DNA from: Algoriphagus marincola DSM 16067 | GTDB taxonomy: Bacteria; Bacteroidota; Bacteroidia; Cytophagales; Cyclobacteriaceae | Direction: 5' to 3' | NCBI RefSeq assembly: GCF_000429405.1 | Contig: NZ_KE386897.1 | Coordinates: 8,031-72,030, forward strand | Length of the DNA: 64,000 bases | Shown here: in pieces, positions 26,498 through 35,555 of the stretch | Numbering within the stretch: the stretch's first letter is position 1 | How the letters are laid out: each line of letters begins with the position of its first letter | Program-made: the position numbers and the translations under genes | The notes under the pieces: generated by a model | What the model was told of the DNA's origin: nothing | The model's database searches: none | What the model saw: only the letters and a program-made list of their open reading frames with translations

Positions 26498-27822
26498 AGC
26501 TTTTTCACAAATACCCGGTTCCAAATAAAAAAATCAAGGCAGTCCCTAAATGGCGCAAACCCGCCTGTCGGACGGGCAGGTCTCAGGATTTACCTACCTC
26601 AGGTAGGCTTGTACTTGTAATATAGCAGTCTCCTGACAGCATATTAATAATGCCGCTTCGTCTTGCTGGCATATTTATTCCCTTTCCCTTTCAGAATTCT
26701 GCGCCAGCGCTGGTGAAATGGTTGGTTTCTTTACCCGGGGTTGAAACCCCGGGCTATTCAAGGTTGGACCCTTTCAGGGTCTATTTTCGCTAATATTAGT
26801 CTTTATAGTTGATTGTTTTTGGACAAATCTGAATATATGATCTCTCCAACCATAAGGAGGATAAATTGATTAGAGTATTTGGGATGGTCTTCGGGATTTT
26901 CGGTTTTTGTAAGGCGAGGAAATTGTTAAGAAAATGGGCTAGTCCCGAACCTGCCTTAGTCAGACAGGCTTGTTTCGGGAATCCGCCCATTTTTAGATTT
27001 CAGAGTCCTTCAAAAATCAAATCGTAACGAGATTTCATTTTTCCGGTTTATAAGAAGCGATTTGAAGAAAAGACCGGGCCAAAAGGTTTTTGGTTACTTT
27101 TTGCCTTTCAAAAAGTGACAGAGAAATAACGATTTGAGATTCCTCTGACGGGTTAATATTGAATTAAAATTTGCCGCCGTTCGTGCCTCCCTTCGGTAGA
27201 CAGGTCATCACGCACTGCATTTATTCAAGGTTTTACGTCCTCCAAAAAGGCGCAATATGGCGCAGGCCCGCCTGTCGGACGGGCAGGTCTCATGATTTAC
27301 CTACCTCAGGTAGGCCTGTGCCTAAAGCAAGGCATTCTTCGGACTGCTTTTTTATATACGTTTCCATCTTGCTGGGACCTAATTCCCGTTTCCAAACCAA
27401 AAATCAAGGCCCAGCACTGGGGGAATGGGTTGATTTCATTACCTAGGGTTACGTCCCCGAAAATCGGGGCAGGCAGTTCCTCCTTACCCTAGGCTAAAAC
27501 AAATCGCGTCCACCTCGGCGGACAGGCACTACAGCGCTCTTTATTTCATCTACCGAAGGGAGGTTTATTTCCTGCCACGGCAGACAGGCGCATAGCCTAT
27601 TTCGCTGAAAGCGTATTTCACCGAAGGAATATTTAGCTGAAAGCGTATTTCGATATTTACTCTAAACTAGAATCGAACCTGGACTTCGACATTCGACATT
27701 CAACATTCATCATTCGACATTTAAACGGCAGAGCGAGAGTTTCCATCCAGAGGCTTCTTTTTGCTTCAATTGATATAAAAAAACACCGTATTTCGTAAAT
27801 CGTACTTCGTCAATTCAAATTC
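26498..27822. repeat. 1.3-kb hairpin-repeat mosaic (copies 4 and 5)
   Basis: No gene is supported. Repeat blocks: CTTGCTGGCA-to-CCAGCGCTGG (about 26662-26713), an ACCCGGGGTTGAAACCCCGGG hairpin (about 26731-26751), GACCC-TTTCA-GGGTC (about 26767-26780), a block with ATTTTCGGTTTT, TTAAGAAAATG, a TCCCGA dyad and TTTTTGGTTACTTTTTG (about 26890-27125) that has a second copy at about 40697-40915, then GGTAGACAGGTC, a CTTGCTGGGA-to-CCAGCACTGG block (about 27368-27420) and a CCTAGGGT/ACCCTAGG stem whose loop holds a second hairpin (about 27443-27494). TATTTC units lie at about 27540-27655, CATTCGA short-period words at 27685-27722, and CGTATTTCGTAAATCGTACTTCGT at 27788-27811. Confidence 0.75.
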
Positions 27823-30543
27823 TTATTGATCAAAGAAAGATCGGCGACGCGAAACTTTTAGATCCTGCAAAATACTTGACTTGACCCGGATGTCGATATT
27901 GTAAGAAGTGAAGCGTCCAAAAGGAATCCAATTGACATTCATCTGCCAGCAATGCAAATCGCGGGCAATTCCAATCATGGACTGCGTGATCACCTGATCC
28001 ACCAGGTTAATACCTGTATTGAAGTTTATTTTCCACTTTTCAGAGATGGACACATCTCCGGATAGCTGCACGGCCGAAGTCACATTGCTACTTCCACTTG
28101 TTGGTTTGCTGTAGGCAAGATTATAGCCGATTGATAGATTCCAGGGAATATTCCAATCGATATACTGGCTTGGATCAGTGACGATTTGATTGATTTGGCT
28201 TTCTACAAATTCATTCATGATTCCACCTTGCTGCATAAACTGATTGGTCAGCTCATCCCGCACCTCACCCGGGTTTTGGGCATTGCTAGGGTTGATGGAG
28301 GCATTGAGGTTAAAGGATGCATTTCGGATGGTTCCAAGCCCCTGTCCATTTTTCCAGGCAAATTGATTAATCCTCCGAATAGTCTCTGTTCCGGTTCCAT
28401 TATCAAAGGCTGAAGTGGCATAGGGATCCACGGTAGCACTCATATTGACAGAAACCCTTCGATCAAAAAAGCTGGTTCGGGCACTGATCCGCACAGGTGC
28501 CAGCTGAAATGAGTCCGCAGCAAAATTGTAGGAAGTGTTGATGTCAAAGTTTTCGATCAAGGGAATCTTTTTGGTGCTGTTTTCGGCAGTAGAGTCCTCA
28601 TTGGTCATGATTTTTCCTTCCAAAACAGATCGGATTCCCATGGTCAAAGCCCTTGATTCTCCAGCAGGCGCTCCCCCGTATACAAATCCCTGGTGCCTAT
28701 TGTATAGTCTGGTATCTCCGGCCGCATTGGTTTGAACCTCCTGAAAGTAACCGAAATTATCTGTGGTGAAATCCGGCGTGTAGCTAAAGCCAAAGGTGGG
28801 CTGAATATGGTGTCGGATCGTCTGCAGCTTTCCTCTTTTGAAATTATAAAAGCCATAGACGTTGGTCTGCATGCTGAAGGAGGTATTGTAAAAAGTCACC
28901 CGGTTGAATCCATCTTCAACAATCTGATCCACTCGCTCCGATTCGGGATTGTAGAAAAAATTCAATCGCTGCAAATACCAAAGCTCCGTGATATTGGCTG
29001 AGGCGGTTCCGGTGAAATACTTAAATAAGGTAAAGTTGGTGCTAACAGGAATTCGGTGTTGAGCACCATTATTCGCGTTTTTCAACAACAAGCTGAAATT
29101 CTCTGGAGTAAAAGGAATTAGCTCAGGAGTGGTCGTGCCTCCCAATTCTGGATCAATGGGAGTAGGGGACTGAATCCGGTTGCTGATGGAGTTTTGAAGG
29201 TCAAAGTTCCAGGCAATATTTAGTGTCTTCAGTGGCTCAAATTTCACATTCCGAAAGGGATTCTGCCGGTTCATCGAAACGTTGAAAGAAGGTAGTCTGA
29301 GCCTCACTTCTCCCGTGGAAACTGACTGGGAATGCTGGGCAGAAGCAGACATGGAAAAAGGTGTGCCCGAAAACTGCTTGGTATAGTTGATGTTCGATTG
29401 TAAATCCGAGGTGACGTTATTTTGGAAGTTGGTCGGATTGATCACATTGTTGAAATAGGAAGTACTTCCTGCATTCACGGAAGCAGAAAAGCGACCTGTT
29501 CCACGGCTTTCAGGGGTATGAGACCATGTTACGCGGAAGGTGTTGTAGTCAACTGGGTTGAGTTCGGTTTCAGGTGACTGAAATTTCTGAAAATCCACAT
29601 TGAAGGATCCGCTAAAACGATAGCGTTTTTTATAGACTGATTGGGCTTTGGCACCCCAGCCTCCTTTGGAATAGATATCTCCTGTGACCCGGGCGTGGAT
29701 AAAATCATTAAAGGCGAAGTAATATCCAAAGTCACGAAGGAATAGACCTCGTACCTGTTCCTCTCCATAGCTTGGGAAAATGATTCCGGAGGCTTTTTCT
29801 TCAGGAGTATTTGGAATAATGCCGAATGGAAGGCCTAGTGGGGTAGGAATACCATTGAAATACAGGTTGAAAGGTCCGGAGACGACTTGTTTTCCCTCAA
29901 TGGACTTGAGTTTGTTGGAAGAAATATGCCAATGCGGTTCGGTGAGCTTGCAGGTGGTATAGTAACCATGGTCCAGATAAATACTTCCATCATCTGTCTT
30001 TTTGATGGTTTCTCCTCGAAGAATACCGTCTTGCTGCTCCGTGACCACATCTTTGATGATGGCTTTTTGGGTTTTGAAGTTGTAGCGCATCTCCTTTCGG
30101 ATTTCATAGACCTGACCTTGGTCTTTGAAAAAGGGATTGCCTTCAATATTTCCCAAGCTATCGGTGACTCCACTGGCATAGAGTTCGTTGTTTTTCCAAT
30201 CGATGACGATGCGGTCTGCATCCAGTCGCATTTCCCCGTATTCAAACCAGGCACCTCTATAAAGATAGACCTTATTGGTTTCGAAGTCCGTGACTATACT
30301 ATCCTCAGCAAAATAGTTGATTTCGCTCATGATCGCGCTCTGAGGCACAATATTTGTCGTATCATTGGTAGGAATTGAGTCCGCAGGAATTTTCAGTGAA
30401 TCGAGCACAGATCTTTCGGGAAACTGCAGAGTATCCGGCACAGCAAGCCTTCGTTCTTGCCTCTCCGTAGTCTCTTGTGCTAAGGCCAAAAATGGCATTA
30501 GTAAAACTGAAAATAAACTCAATAGGAGTTTGAAATGCTGCAC
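27823..30543 (-). CDS. lptD: LptD-like LPS assembly outer-membrane protein
   Basis: A protein of about 906 residues that would insert LPS into the outer leaflet. After a signal peptide ending ALAQ come an OstA/LptA-like beta-jellyroll region (YFAEDSIVTDFETNKVYLYRGAWFEYG, ADRIVIDWKNNELYASG) and a large C-terminal beta barrel rich in alternating aromatic strands, ending in RRRSFFDQ. Size and order match the Bacteroidetes LptD type. The GTG at 30543 is preferred as start because it directly precedes the signal peptide and leaves 61 bases for a promoter; an ATG at 30606 would collide with the divergent amidase start. Confidence 0.85.
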   Translation of the reverse strand: MQHFKLLLSLFSVLLMPFLALAQETTERQERRLAVPDTLQFPERSVLDSLKIPADSIPTNDTTNIVPQSAIMSEINYFAEDSIVTDFETNKVYLYRGAWFEYGEMRLDADRIVIDWKNNELYASGVTDSLGNIEGNPFFKDQGQVYEIRKEMRYNFKTQKAIIKDVVTEQQDGILRGETIKKTDDGSIYLDHGYYTTCKLTEPHWHISSNKLKSIEGKQVVSGPFNLYFNGIPTPLGLPFGIIPNTPEEKASGIIFPSYGEEQVRGLFLRDFGYYFAFNDFIHARVTGDIYSKGGWGAKAQSVYKKRYRFSGSFNVDFQKFQSPETELNPVDYNTFRVTWSHTPESRGTGRFSASVNAGSTSYFNNVINPTNFQNNVTSDLQSNINYTKQFSGTPFSMSASAQHSQSVSTGEVRLRLPSFNVSMNRQNPFRNVKFEPLKTLNIAWNFDLQNSISNRIQSPTPIDPELGGTTTPELIPFTPENFSLLLKNANNGAQHRIPVSTNFTLFKYFTGTASANITELWYLQRLNFFYNPESERVDQIVEDGFNRVTFYNTSFSMQTNVYGFYNFKRGKLQTIRHHIQPTFGFSYTPDFTTDNFGYFQEVQTNAAGDTRLYNRHQGFVYGGAPAGESRALTMGIRSVLEGKIMTNEDSTAENSTKKIPLIENFDINTSYNFAADSFQLAPVRISARTSFFDRRVSVNMSATVDPYATSAFDNGTGTETIRRINQFAWKNGQGLGTIRNASFNLNASINPSNAQNPGEVRDELTNQFMQQGGIMNEFVESQINQIVTDPSQYIDWNIPWNLSIGYNLAYSKPTSGSSNVTSAVQLSGDVSISEKWKINFNTGINLVDQVITQSMIGIARDLHCWQMNVNWIPFGRFTSYNIDIRVKSSILQDLKVSRRRSFFDQ

Positions 30544-30604
30544 AGTCGCTCGTTCCTTAACTAGTATGTACGAAATTACGCGTAAAGTTAATTTTATTGC
30601 CCTC

Positions 30605-31405
30605 ATGAGAAGATTCAAAACCCAAAAATTTGTTAATTCTCTTCTATTACTGATACCTTTTCTTTTCGGTGGTTTTATTCCCAATGAAACCATGATGCCT
30701 GCTTTCCGGATGAAAAAGATCGTCTTAGATGCCGGTCACGGTGGAAGAGATCCTGGAAATCTAGGTTCACGCTCCCGAGAGAAGGATATCAATCTTGCAG
30801 TTACGCTACTGGTAGGAAAGTATATTGAAGAAAACCTTCCTGATGTGGAGGTGATCTATACCCGCAAGGATGATAGTTTTCCTTCGCTGAAAGAAAGACC
30901 TGTCATCGCCAACAAGAACAAGGCTGACCTTTTTGTTTCGATTCACTCCAATTCTGCTGCGAATAAATCAGCTTACGGAACAGAGACTTTTATCATGGGG
31001 ATGAAGCACTTCGAATCCAACTTTGATATCATCAAGCGGGAAAACTCTGTGATGATGCTGGAGGATGGCTATGAAGAAAAATATGAGGGTTTTGACCCAT
31101 CATCTCCCGAGTCTTACATCATGTTCAACTTGATGTCTCAGGCTTTCTTCGAAAATTCGCTTTCCCTTGCCGATCAAGTTGAGAAACAGTTTAAAGATCG
31201 AGTAGGCCGAAGAAGCCGAGGAGTGAAGCAGGGACCATTCTATGTGCTTTGGACCCCCTCCATGCCTTCTGTACTGATTGAACTAGGCTTTTTGTCTAAT
31301 TCCAATGAGGAAAGATTTCTGATGAGTAAGCAGGGTCAGGAGTATATGGCTTCGGCAATTTTCCGATCCATCCGTGACTATAAAAATCAGATTGAGGGAA
31401 GGTGA
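30605..31405 (+). CDS. N-acetylmuramoyl-L-alanine amidase (Amidase_3)
   Basis: A 266-residue zinc amidase that cleaves the stem peptide from MurNAc in the periplasm. A signal anchor (about residues 8-24) precedes the catalytic domain: LDAGHGGRDPG (His 45), SREKDINLA (Glu 59), VSIHSNS (His 114) and a C-terminal VLIELGFLSN carrying the catalytic Glu. The start at 30605 gives a proper signal peptide; the frame is open upstream only through the opposite-strand lptD gene. It is transcribed divergently from lptD. Confidence 0.92.
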   Translation: MRRFKTQKFVNSLLLLIPFLFGGFIPNETMMPAFRMKKIVLDAGHGGRDPGNLGSRSREKDINLAVTLLVGKYIEENLPDVEVIYTRKDDSFPSLKERPVIANKNKADLFVSIHSNSAANKSAYGTETFIMGMKHFESNFDIIKRENSVMMLEDGYEEKYEGFDPSSPESYIMFNLMSQAFFENSLSLADQVEKQFKDRVGRRSRGVKQGPFYVLWTPSMPSVLIELGFLSNSNEERFLMSKQGQEYMASAIFRSIRDYKNQIEGR

Positions 31406-32325
31406 GGAGCTGGAAGAGGGGAGTTTGAAGTAGGAAGCTGGAAGAAGGAAGCACGAAGGGACCGTCATCGCGATCCCGAGAATCGGGAGAAGCGATCTCA
31501 AAGATCAAGTGTTGAATTCGGGGTTGGAAGGGGGAAGTTGGAAGCACGAAGTGGGAAGAGAACCTAGACTCCGACATTCATCATTTGCCATTAAAACGTT
31601 CGAAAGGTAAGAAGATCATCAAAGGCCTTGTTTGACTTGAAATAATGTAAAAACGTGGTATTTCGCGCAGCCTATTTCATCGAAGGTATATTTCGCGAAG
31701 CGTATTTCTATTTATTCTTTTCATAATTTTTCGTCCTCTTGCTGGCATTTAGTATTAGTTCCCATTTTGAGATCCAGGGCCAGCGCTGGGGGAATAATTT
31801 AAATCCTATACCTAGGGTTGAAACCCTAGGCTAAAACATTTAGTGCCTTCAGGACTCTTTGTTCCGATAAAATATTTCACCGAACGAAGAGAGGTGTATC
31901 TTAGGAGGCGAAGCCGACTATATCTTTCTGACCGAAGTGAAGGGTGTCTTTTGGACCCAGAGAAGATTTTTTAAAAGATAGCTTCGCAGATAAAGAAGAT
32001 ATGGCTGCGCCAAGAAATAATGGCCTGTTTCACCGAACGAAGAGAGGTATATTTCCTGCCACGGCAGGTAGCCGCAAAGCGTATTTCGCTGCAAGCATAT
32101 TTCGCGTAGCCTATTTCGCTGAAAGCCTATTTCACCTTGGTATATTTCGCGAAGCCTATTTCGCTGCAAGCGTATTTCACCGAAGGTGTATTTCTTTACT
32201 GGAGACCTAAATCGATCTTCACCAATACATATTGTAATCAGATCACTTTAAGCGCTTTCTTTTTCTGAAAACCAAACTTCCTTTTGTAGATTCGAGTTTG
32301 AAAATGTATAAACCCAAATAACTCC
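31406..32325. repeat. 920-base repeat mosaic (copy 6) with TATTTC array
   Basis: No gene is supported. 31406-31560 is a purine-rich tract of GGAAGCTGGAAGAAGG-type words, interrupted at about 31458-31500 by a GTCATCGCGA-to-GAAGCGATCTC copy of the repeat also seen at 15232-15292. A CTTGCTGGCA-to-CCAGCGCTGG block (about 31738-31788), a CCTAGGGTTGAAACCCTAGG hairpin (about 31812-31831) and a GTGCCTTCAGGACTC word follow. 31873-32070 matches 20982-21200. From 32050 to 32194 TATTTC occurs nine times (32050, 32082, 32098, 32112, 32128, 32143, 32157, 32173, 32189), the last eight spaced 14-16 bases apart, each followed by a tiny stem-loop. Confidence 0.8.
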
Positions 32326-33951
32326 ATGAATTCAACCGAATCAAAAAACAAAAGTCTGGAAACACTCCTGACTGAGTTGTCAGAAAAGTACCAAGTAGTC
32401 AAAAAAGGTGGCGGTGACAAACGTATCTCCAAAGAACATGATAAAGGAAAACTGACGGCAAGGGAGCGGATTGATTACTTGAGAGATGAAGGTTCGGATT
32501 TTTTAGAAGTCGGAGCTTTCGCAGCAGATGGAATGTATGAGGAGGAGGGGGGATGCCCTTCTGCAGGGGTCGTCACAGGAATTGGATTTGTGAGCGGTCG
32601 TATGTGTATGATCGTTGCGAATGATGCCACTGTGAAAGCCGGAGCTTGGTTCCCGATGACTGCCAAGAAAAATCTTCGAGCCCAAGAAATTGCCATGGAG
32701 AATCATCTGCCCATCATTTATTTGGTGGATAGCGCAGGTGTCTTTTTACCCATGCAAAATGAAATATTTCCCGATAAGGAGCACTTTGGACGGCAGTTTC
32801 GCAACAATGCTAAAATGTCTGCCATGGGGATCGTGCAAGTTGCTGCCATCATGGGGAGTTGCGTGGCTGGAGGGGCTTACCTACCCATCATGTCGGACGA
32901 GGCCCTGATCGTAGATAAAACGGGTACTATCTTCCTTGCAGGCTCATATCTGGTAAGGGCAGCCATCGGGGAATCTGTAGACAATGAAACCCTTGGTGGG
33001 GCTACCACGCATTGCGAAATATCAGGTGTGACAGATAATAAATTTGACACGGATCAGGATTGCTTAGATGCTATCAAGCGGATTTTTGATAAAATGGGTG
33101 CCTCCGAGAAAGCAGGCTTTGATCGGGTGGAGGCGAAGGAACCCGCGATTTCTGCTGATGAAATGCTCTCAAAATTCCCAATCGACCGAGTCAAGCCATA
33201 CGATATGCTTGAGGTGCTCAGAGGACTGGTTGATGGTGGAGAAATCGATGAATACAAAAAGGACTACGGAAAAACCCTGATCTGCGGAACTGCCCGAATC
33301 GATGGATGGGCTGTTGGAATCATTGCGAATCAGCGCAAGGTGGTCAAAAATGCCAAAGGCGAGATGCAAATGGGAGGAGTGATCTACTCAGATTCTGCCG
33401 ACAAGGCAGCGCGCTTTATTATGAATTGCAATCAGCGGAAGATTCCTTTGGTTTTTCTTCAAGACGTGAGTGGATTTATGGTAGGGTCCAAAGCCGAACA
33501 CGGAGGTATCATTAAGGACGGAGCCAAAATGGTCAATGCCATGTCCAATTCAGTGGTTCCGAAATTCACCATCGTTCTTGGAAATTCCTATGGAGCAGGT
33601 AATTATGCCATGTGTGGAAAGGCCTATGATCCACGCTTAATTTACTCTTGGCCTACCGCCCAAATGGCCGTGATGTCAGGAGCTTCGGCAGCTAAGACCC
33701 TGCTTCAGATTAAGGTTTCATCTTTGAAAAAGGCCGGTAAAGAAATCAGTCCTGAGGATGAAAAGGCACTTTTGGAAGAAATCACCAATAAATACAATGA
33801 GGAACTCAGTCCCTTCTATGCCGCAGCTAGACTCTGGGTAGATGGAGTGATTGATCCTCGGGAAACCCGACAGGTCATTTCCATGGGAATAGCCGCTGCC
33901 AATCATGCTCCCATCACAGAGCGGTTTAATGTCGGGGTCATTCAGACTTAA
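32326..33951 (+). CDS. Acyl-CoA carboxylase, carboxyltransferase (beta) subunit
   Basis: A 541-residue biotin-dependent carboxyltransferase. It contains the family blocks KLTARERIDYL (about 44-54), GVVTGIGFVSGR, NDATVKAGAWFPMTAKK, LVDSAGVFLPMQNEIFPDKEHFGR, GGAYLPIMSDEAL, and in the second half FLQDVSGFMVGSKAEHGGIIK, GNSYGAGNYAMCGKAYDPR and WPTAQMAVMSG. The IFPDKEHFGR segment is more like methylcrotonyl-CoA carboxylase beta than propionyl-CoA carboxylase, suggesting leucine catabolism, but substrate is inferred. No biotin carboxylase or biotin carrier gene is adjacent. Confidence 0.9.
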   Translation: MNSTESKNKSLETLLTELSEKYQVVKKGGGDKRISKEHDKGKLTARERIDYLRDEGSDFLEVGAFAADGMYEEEGGCPSAGVVTGIGFVSGRMCMIVANDATVKAGAWFPMTAKKNLRAQEIAMENHLPIIYLVDSAGVFLPMQNEIFPDKEHFGRQFRNNAKMSAMGIVQVAAIMGSCVAGGAYLPIMSDEALIVDKTGTIFLAGSYLVRAAIGESVDNETLGGATTHCEISGVTDNKFDTDQDCLDAIKRIFDKMGASEKAGFDRVEAKEPAISADEMLSKFPIDRVKPYDMLEVLRGLVDGGEIDEYKKDYGKTLICGTARIDGWAVGIIANQRKVVKNAKGEMQMGGVIYSDSADKAARFIMNCNQRKIPLVFLQDVSGFMVGSKAEHGGIIKDGAKMVNAMSNSVVPKFTIVLGNSYGAGNYAMCGKAYDPRLIYSWPTAQMAVMSGASAAKTLLQIKVSSLKKAGKEISPEDEKALLEEITNKYNEELSPFYAAARLWVDGVIDPRETRQVISMGIAAANHAPITERFNVGVIQT

Positions 33952-34141
33952 TTTGACTATTTCAAATTCAGCTAAAATTAAATTTTGAATAGCTTTATGT
34001 GAGTAGTAAGTGGTTAATTTGTCTTGGGTGAGAAATCCATCACAAATTCCACTTACTTTTTACCATTTACCTTTCAGAATTCACCTTAGAAATTTCACCT
34101 CACAAACTCAATCCTTCATATATTTTTTTTAAATTAAATCA

Positions 34142-34984
34142 ATGAGCGAACTCAGTACTTCTGAATTAAATGCTTTGGTCACCCTCTTGGATGATAGCGA
34201 TCAGGAAGTGAAAAACCACGTCCGTGATCGAATTATTTCTTTGGGAGCTGAAATCATCCCTTTTTTGGAAAAGAAATGGGAAAATAGCTTTGATCCGGGT
34301 ATACAGCGGGAGATTGAGTTTCTGGTGCATGAGCTTCAGTTTTTGCAACTGAAAGAAAGGCTGGAAGAATGGAAAAAGTCTGAAGATAAGGACTTGCTGA
34401 CAGGACTTTGGATCATCAACACCTATCAATATCCTGACTTGGAGTTTGAAAAGCTTAACGCGGACATGCATCAGATTTACTTTGAAGTGTGGACAGCTTT
34501 TAAGTCAGATTTGGGTCCTTATGACCAAATCCGGATCATCAACAATGTCTTGTTCAATTCTCTGAGATTTTCTGCCAATACCAAAAACTTTCACTCTCCG
34601 GCCAACTCCATGCTTTCATCGGTTTTGGATACTAAAAAAGGAAACCCTATTTCTCTTTGTGCGATCTACATGCTAGTCGCTCAGAAATTGGGTCTGCCAG
34701 TTTACGGAGTTAACCTTCCCAATCTATTTGTATTGACATACAATTCTGCTGATATCACTTTTTATATCAATGCTTTCAACAAGGGTTTGATTTTTAGAAG
34801 GCAGGATATCTACAATTATTTAGAGCATTTGAAAATCGCACCCAAAGAAGAGTTTTTTGAGCCCACTGATTCCCATCAGATCGTGATGAGGTCTCTTAGA
34901 AATCTAGCCTTTGCTTTTGAAAAATTAGGTGAAGCAGAAAAGGTGCTGGAAATCCAAGAGCTTCTTCAGATTCTTGAAATCTGA
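34142..34984 (+). CDS. SirB1-type transglutaminase-like protein
   Basis: A 280-residue protein of the SirB1/Transglut_core2 group. The N-terminal 100 residues are helical, HEAT-like (LDDSDQEVKNHVRDRIISLG). The core has NSMLSSVLDTKKGNPISLCAIYMLVAQKLGLPVYGVNLPNLFVL at about 155-198 with the conserved Cys in SLCAIY; residues 240-280 look like a short TPR-like helix pair. Biochemical function of the group is unknown. It converges on the redoxin gene with no gap. Confidence 0.8.
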   Translation: MSELSTSELNALVTLLDDSDQEVKNHVRDRIISLGAEIIPFLEKKWENSFDPGIQREIEFLVHELQFLQLKERLEEWKKSEDKDLLTGLWIINTYQYPDLEFEKLNADMHQIYFEVWTAFKSDLGPYDQIRIINNVLFNSLRFSANTKNFHSPANSMLSSVLDTKKGNPISLCAIYMLVAQKLGLPVYGVNLPNLFVLTYNSADITFYINAFNKGLIFRRQDIYNYLEHLKIAPKEEFFEPTDSHQIVMRSLRNLAFAFEKLGEAEKVLEIQELLQILEI

Positions 34985-35554
34985 TTAGAAACTTCTCAGG
35001 TTACAGCCTGTCGCCCGAACTTGAGCAGGACTGGGCATATTTCCTCCCAAAAACTGATTGATGGCACGCTCGAGAAAGCGCTCGCTGACTGCATTTTCCG
35101 CTTGGGGATTATTATCGATCGCGCCATGGTAAATGACGGTAGGGATGTCTTCCTGTTTGCTGATCAAAAAAGCTTCTGGGATTTTCACTACTCCCAATCC
35201 TTGATTCGCCTCAGTTCCTGATTGTAAAAAGAATGGCATATTCATGCCGGAGGAATCGATGTAGTTTTTAAGTTCTTCTGCAGATGCCTTTGAGTCGGAA
35301 TGAATCAAAGCGAAGCGGAAGCCTTGATTACTGAATTTAGTCCGAAGTGCCTTGATCCTTCCCTCATACATTTTGGTAAAAGGACAATTCAGGTCAAAAT
35401 AGATCAAAACCAATCCTTTCTGATCGGTAAGGTCTGCGATGGTTTGTGTCTTGCCTGTCACTGCATCTTGAAGCGAAATGTCTCCTAGACTCTGTGCGAC
35501 TATGGTCTGAGAAATGATAAAAAAGGAAAAAGCGAAAAGTATTTTAAGGTTCAT
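34985..35554 (-). CDS. Secreted redoxin/AhpC-TSA-like protein
   Basis: A 189-residue thioredoxin-fold protein. The ATG at 35554 is chosen because it gives a signal peptide (MNLKILFAFSFFIISQ to VAQ); the frame continues upstream only through the next gene. The active-site region reads FDLNCPFTKMYEGRI, with one Cys and no CxxC, so it is closer to a peroxiredoxin-like or non-reducing member. ALIHSDS, LGVVKIPEAFLISK and a cis-Pro-type segment support the fold. One base separates it from the upstream phosphopantetheinyl transferase gene. Confidence 0.75.
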   Translation of the reverse strand: MNLKILFAFSFFIISQTIVAQSLGDISLQDAVTGKTQTIADLTDQKGLVLIYFDLNCPFTKMYEGRIKALRTKFSNQGFRFALIHSDSKASAEELKNYIDSSGMNMPFFLQSGTEANQGLGVVKIPEAFLISKQEDIPTVIYHGAIDNNPQAENAVSERFLERAINQFLGGNMPSPAQVRATGCNLRSF

Positions 35555-35555
35555 G

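Noticed and set aside
27171-27492. Two overlapping short frames in the fourth mosaic
   Set aside because: Translations of the same repeat elements; no similarity to known proteins.
29835-30378. Frames of 139 and 163 residues opposite or across lptD
   Set aside because: Shadow frames of lptD, which has clear signal peptide, jellyroll and barrel features.
32050-32194. CRISPR array
   Set aside because: The repeat unit is only 6 conserved bases with 14-16 base spacing; there are no 25-40 base repeats or spacers and no cas genes.
31944-32210. 88-residue frame in the TATTTC array
   Set aside because: A by-product of the repeat period; no start context or domain.
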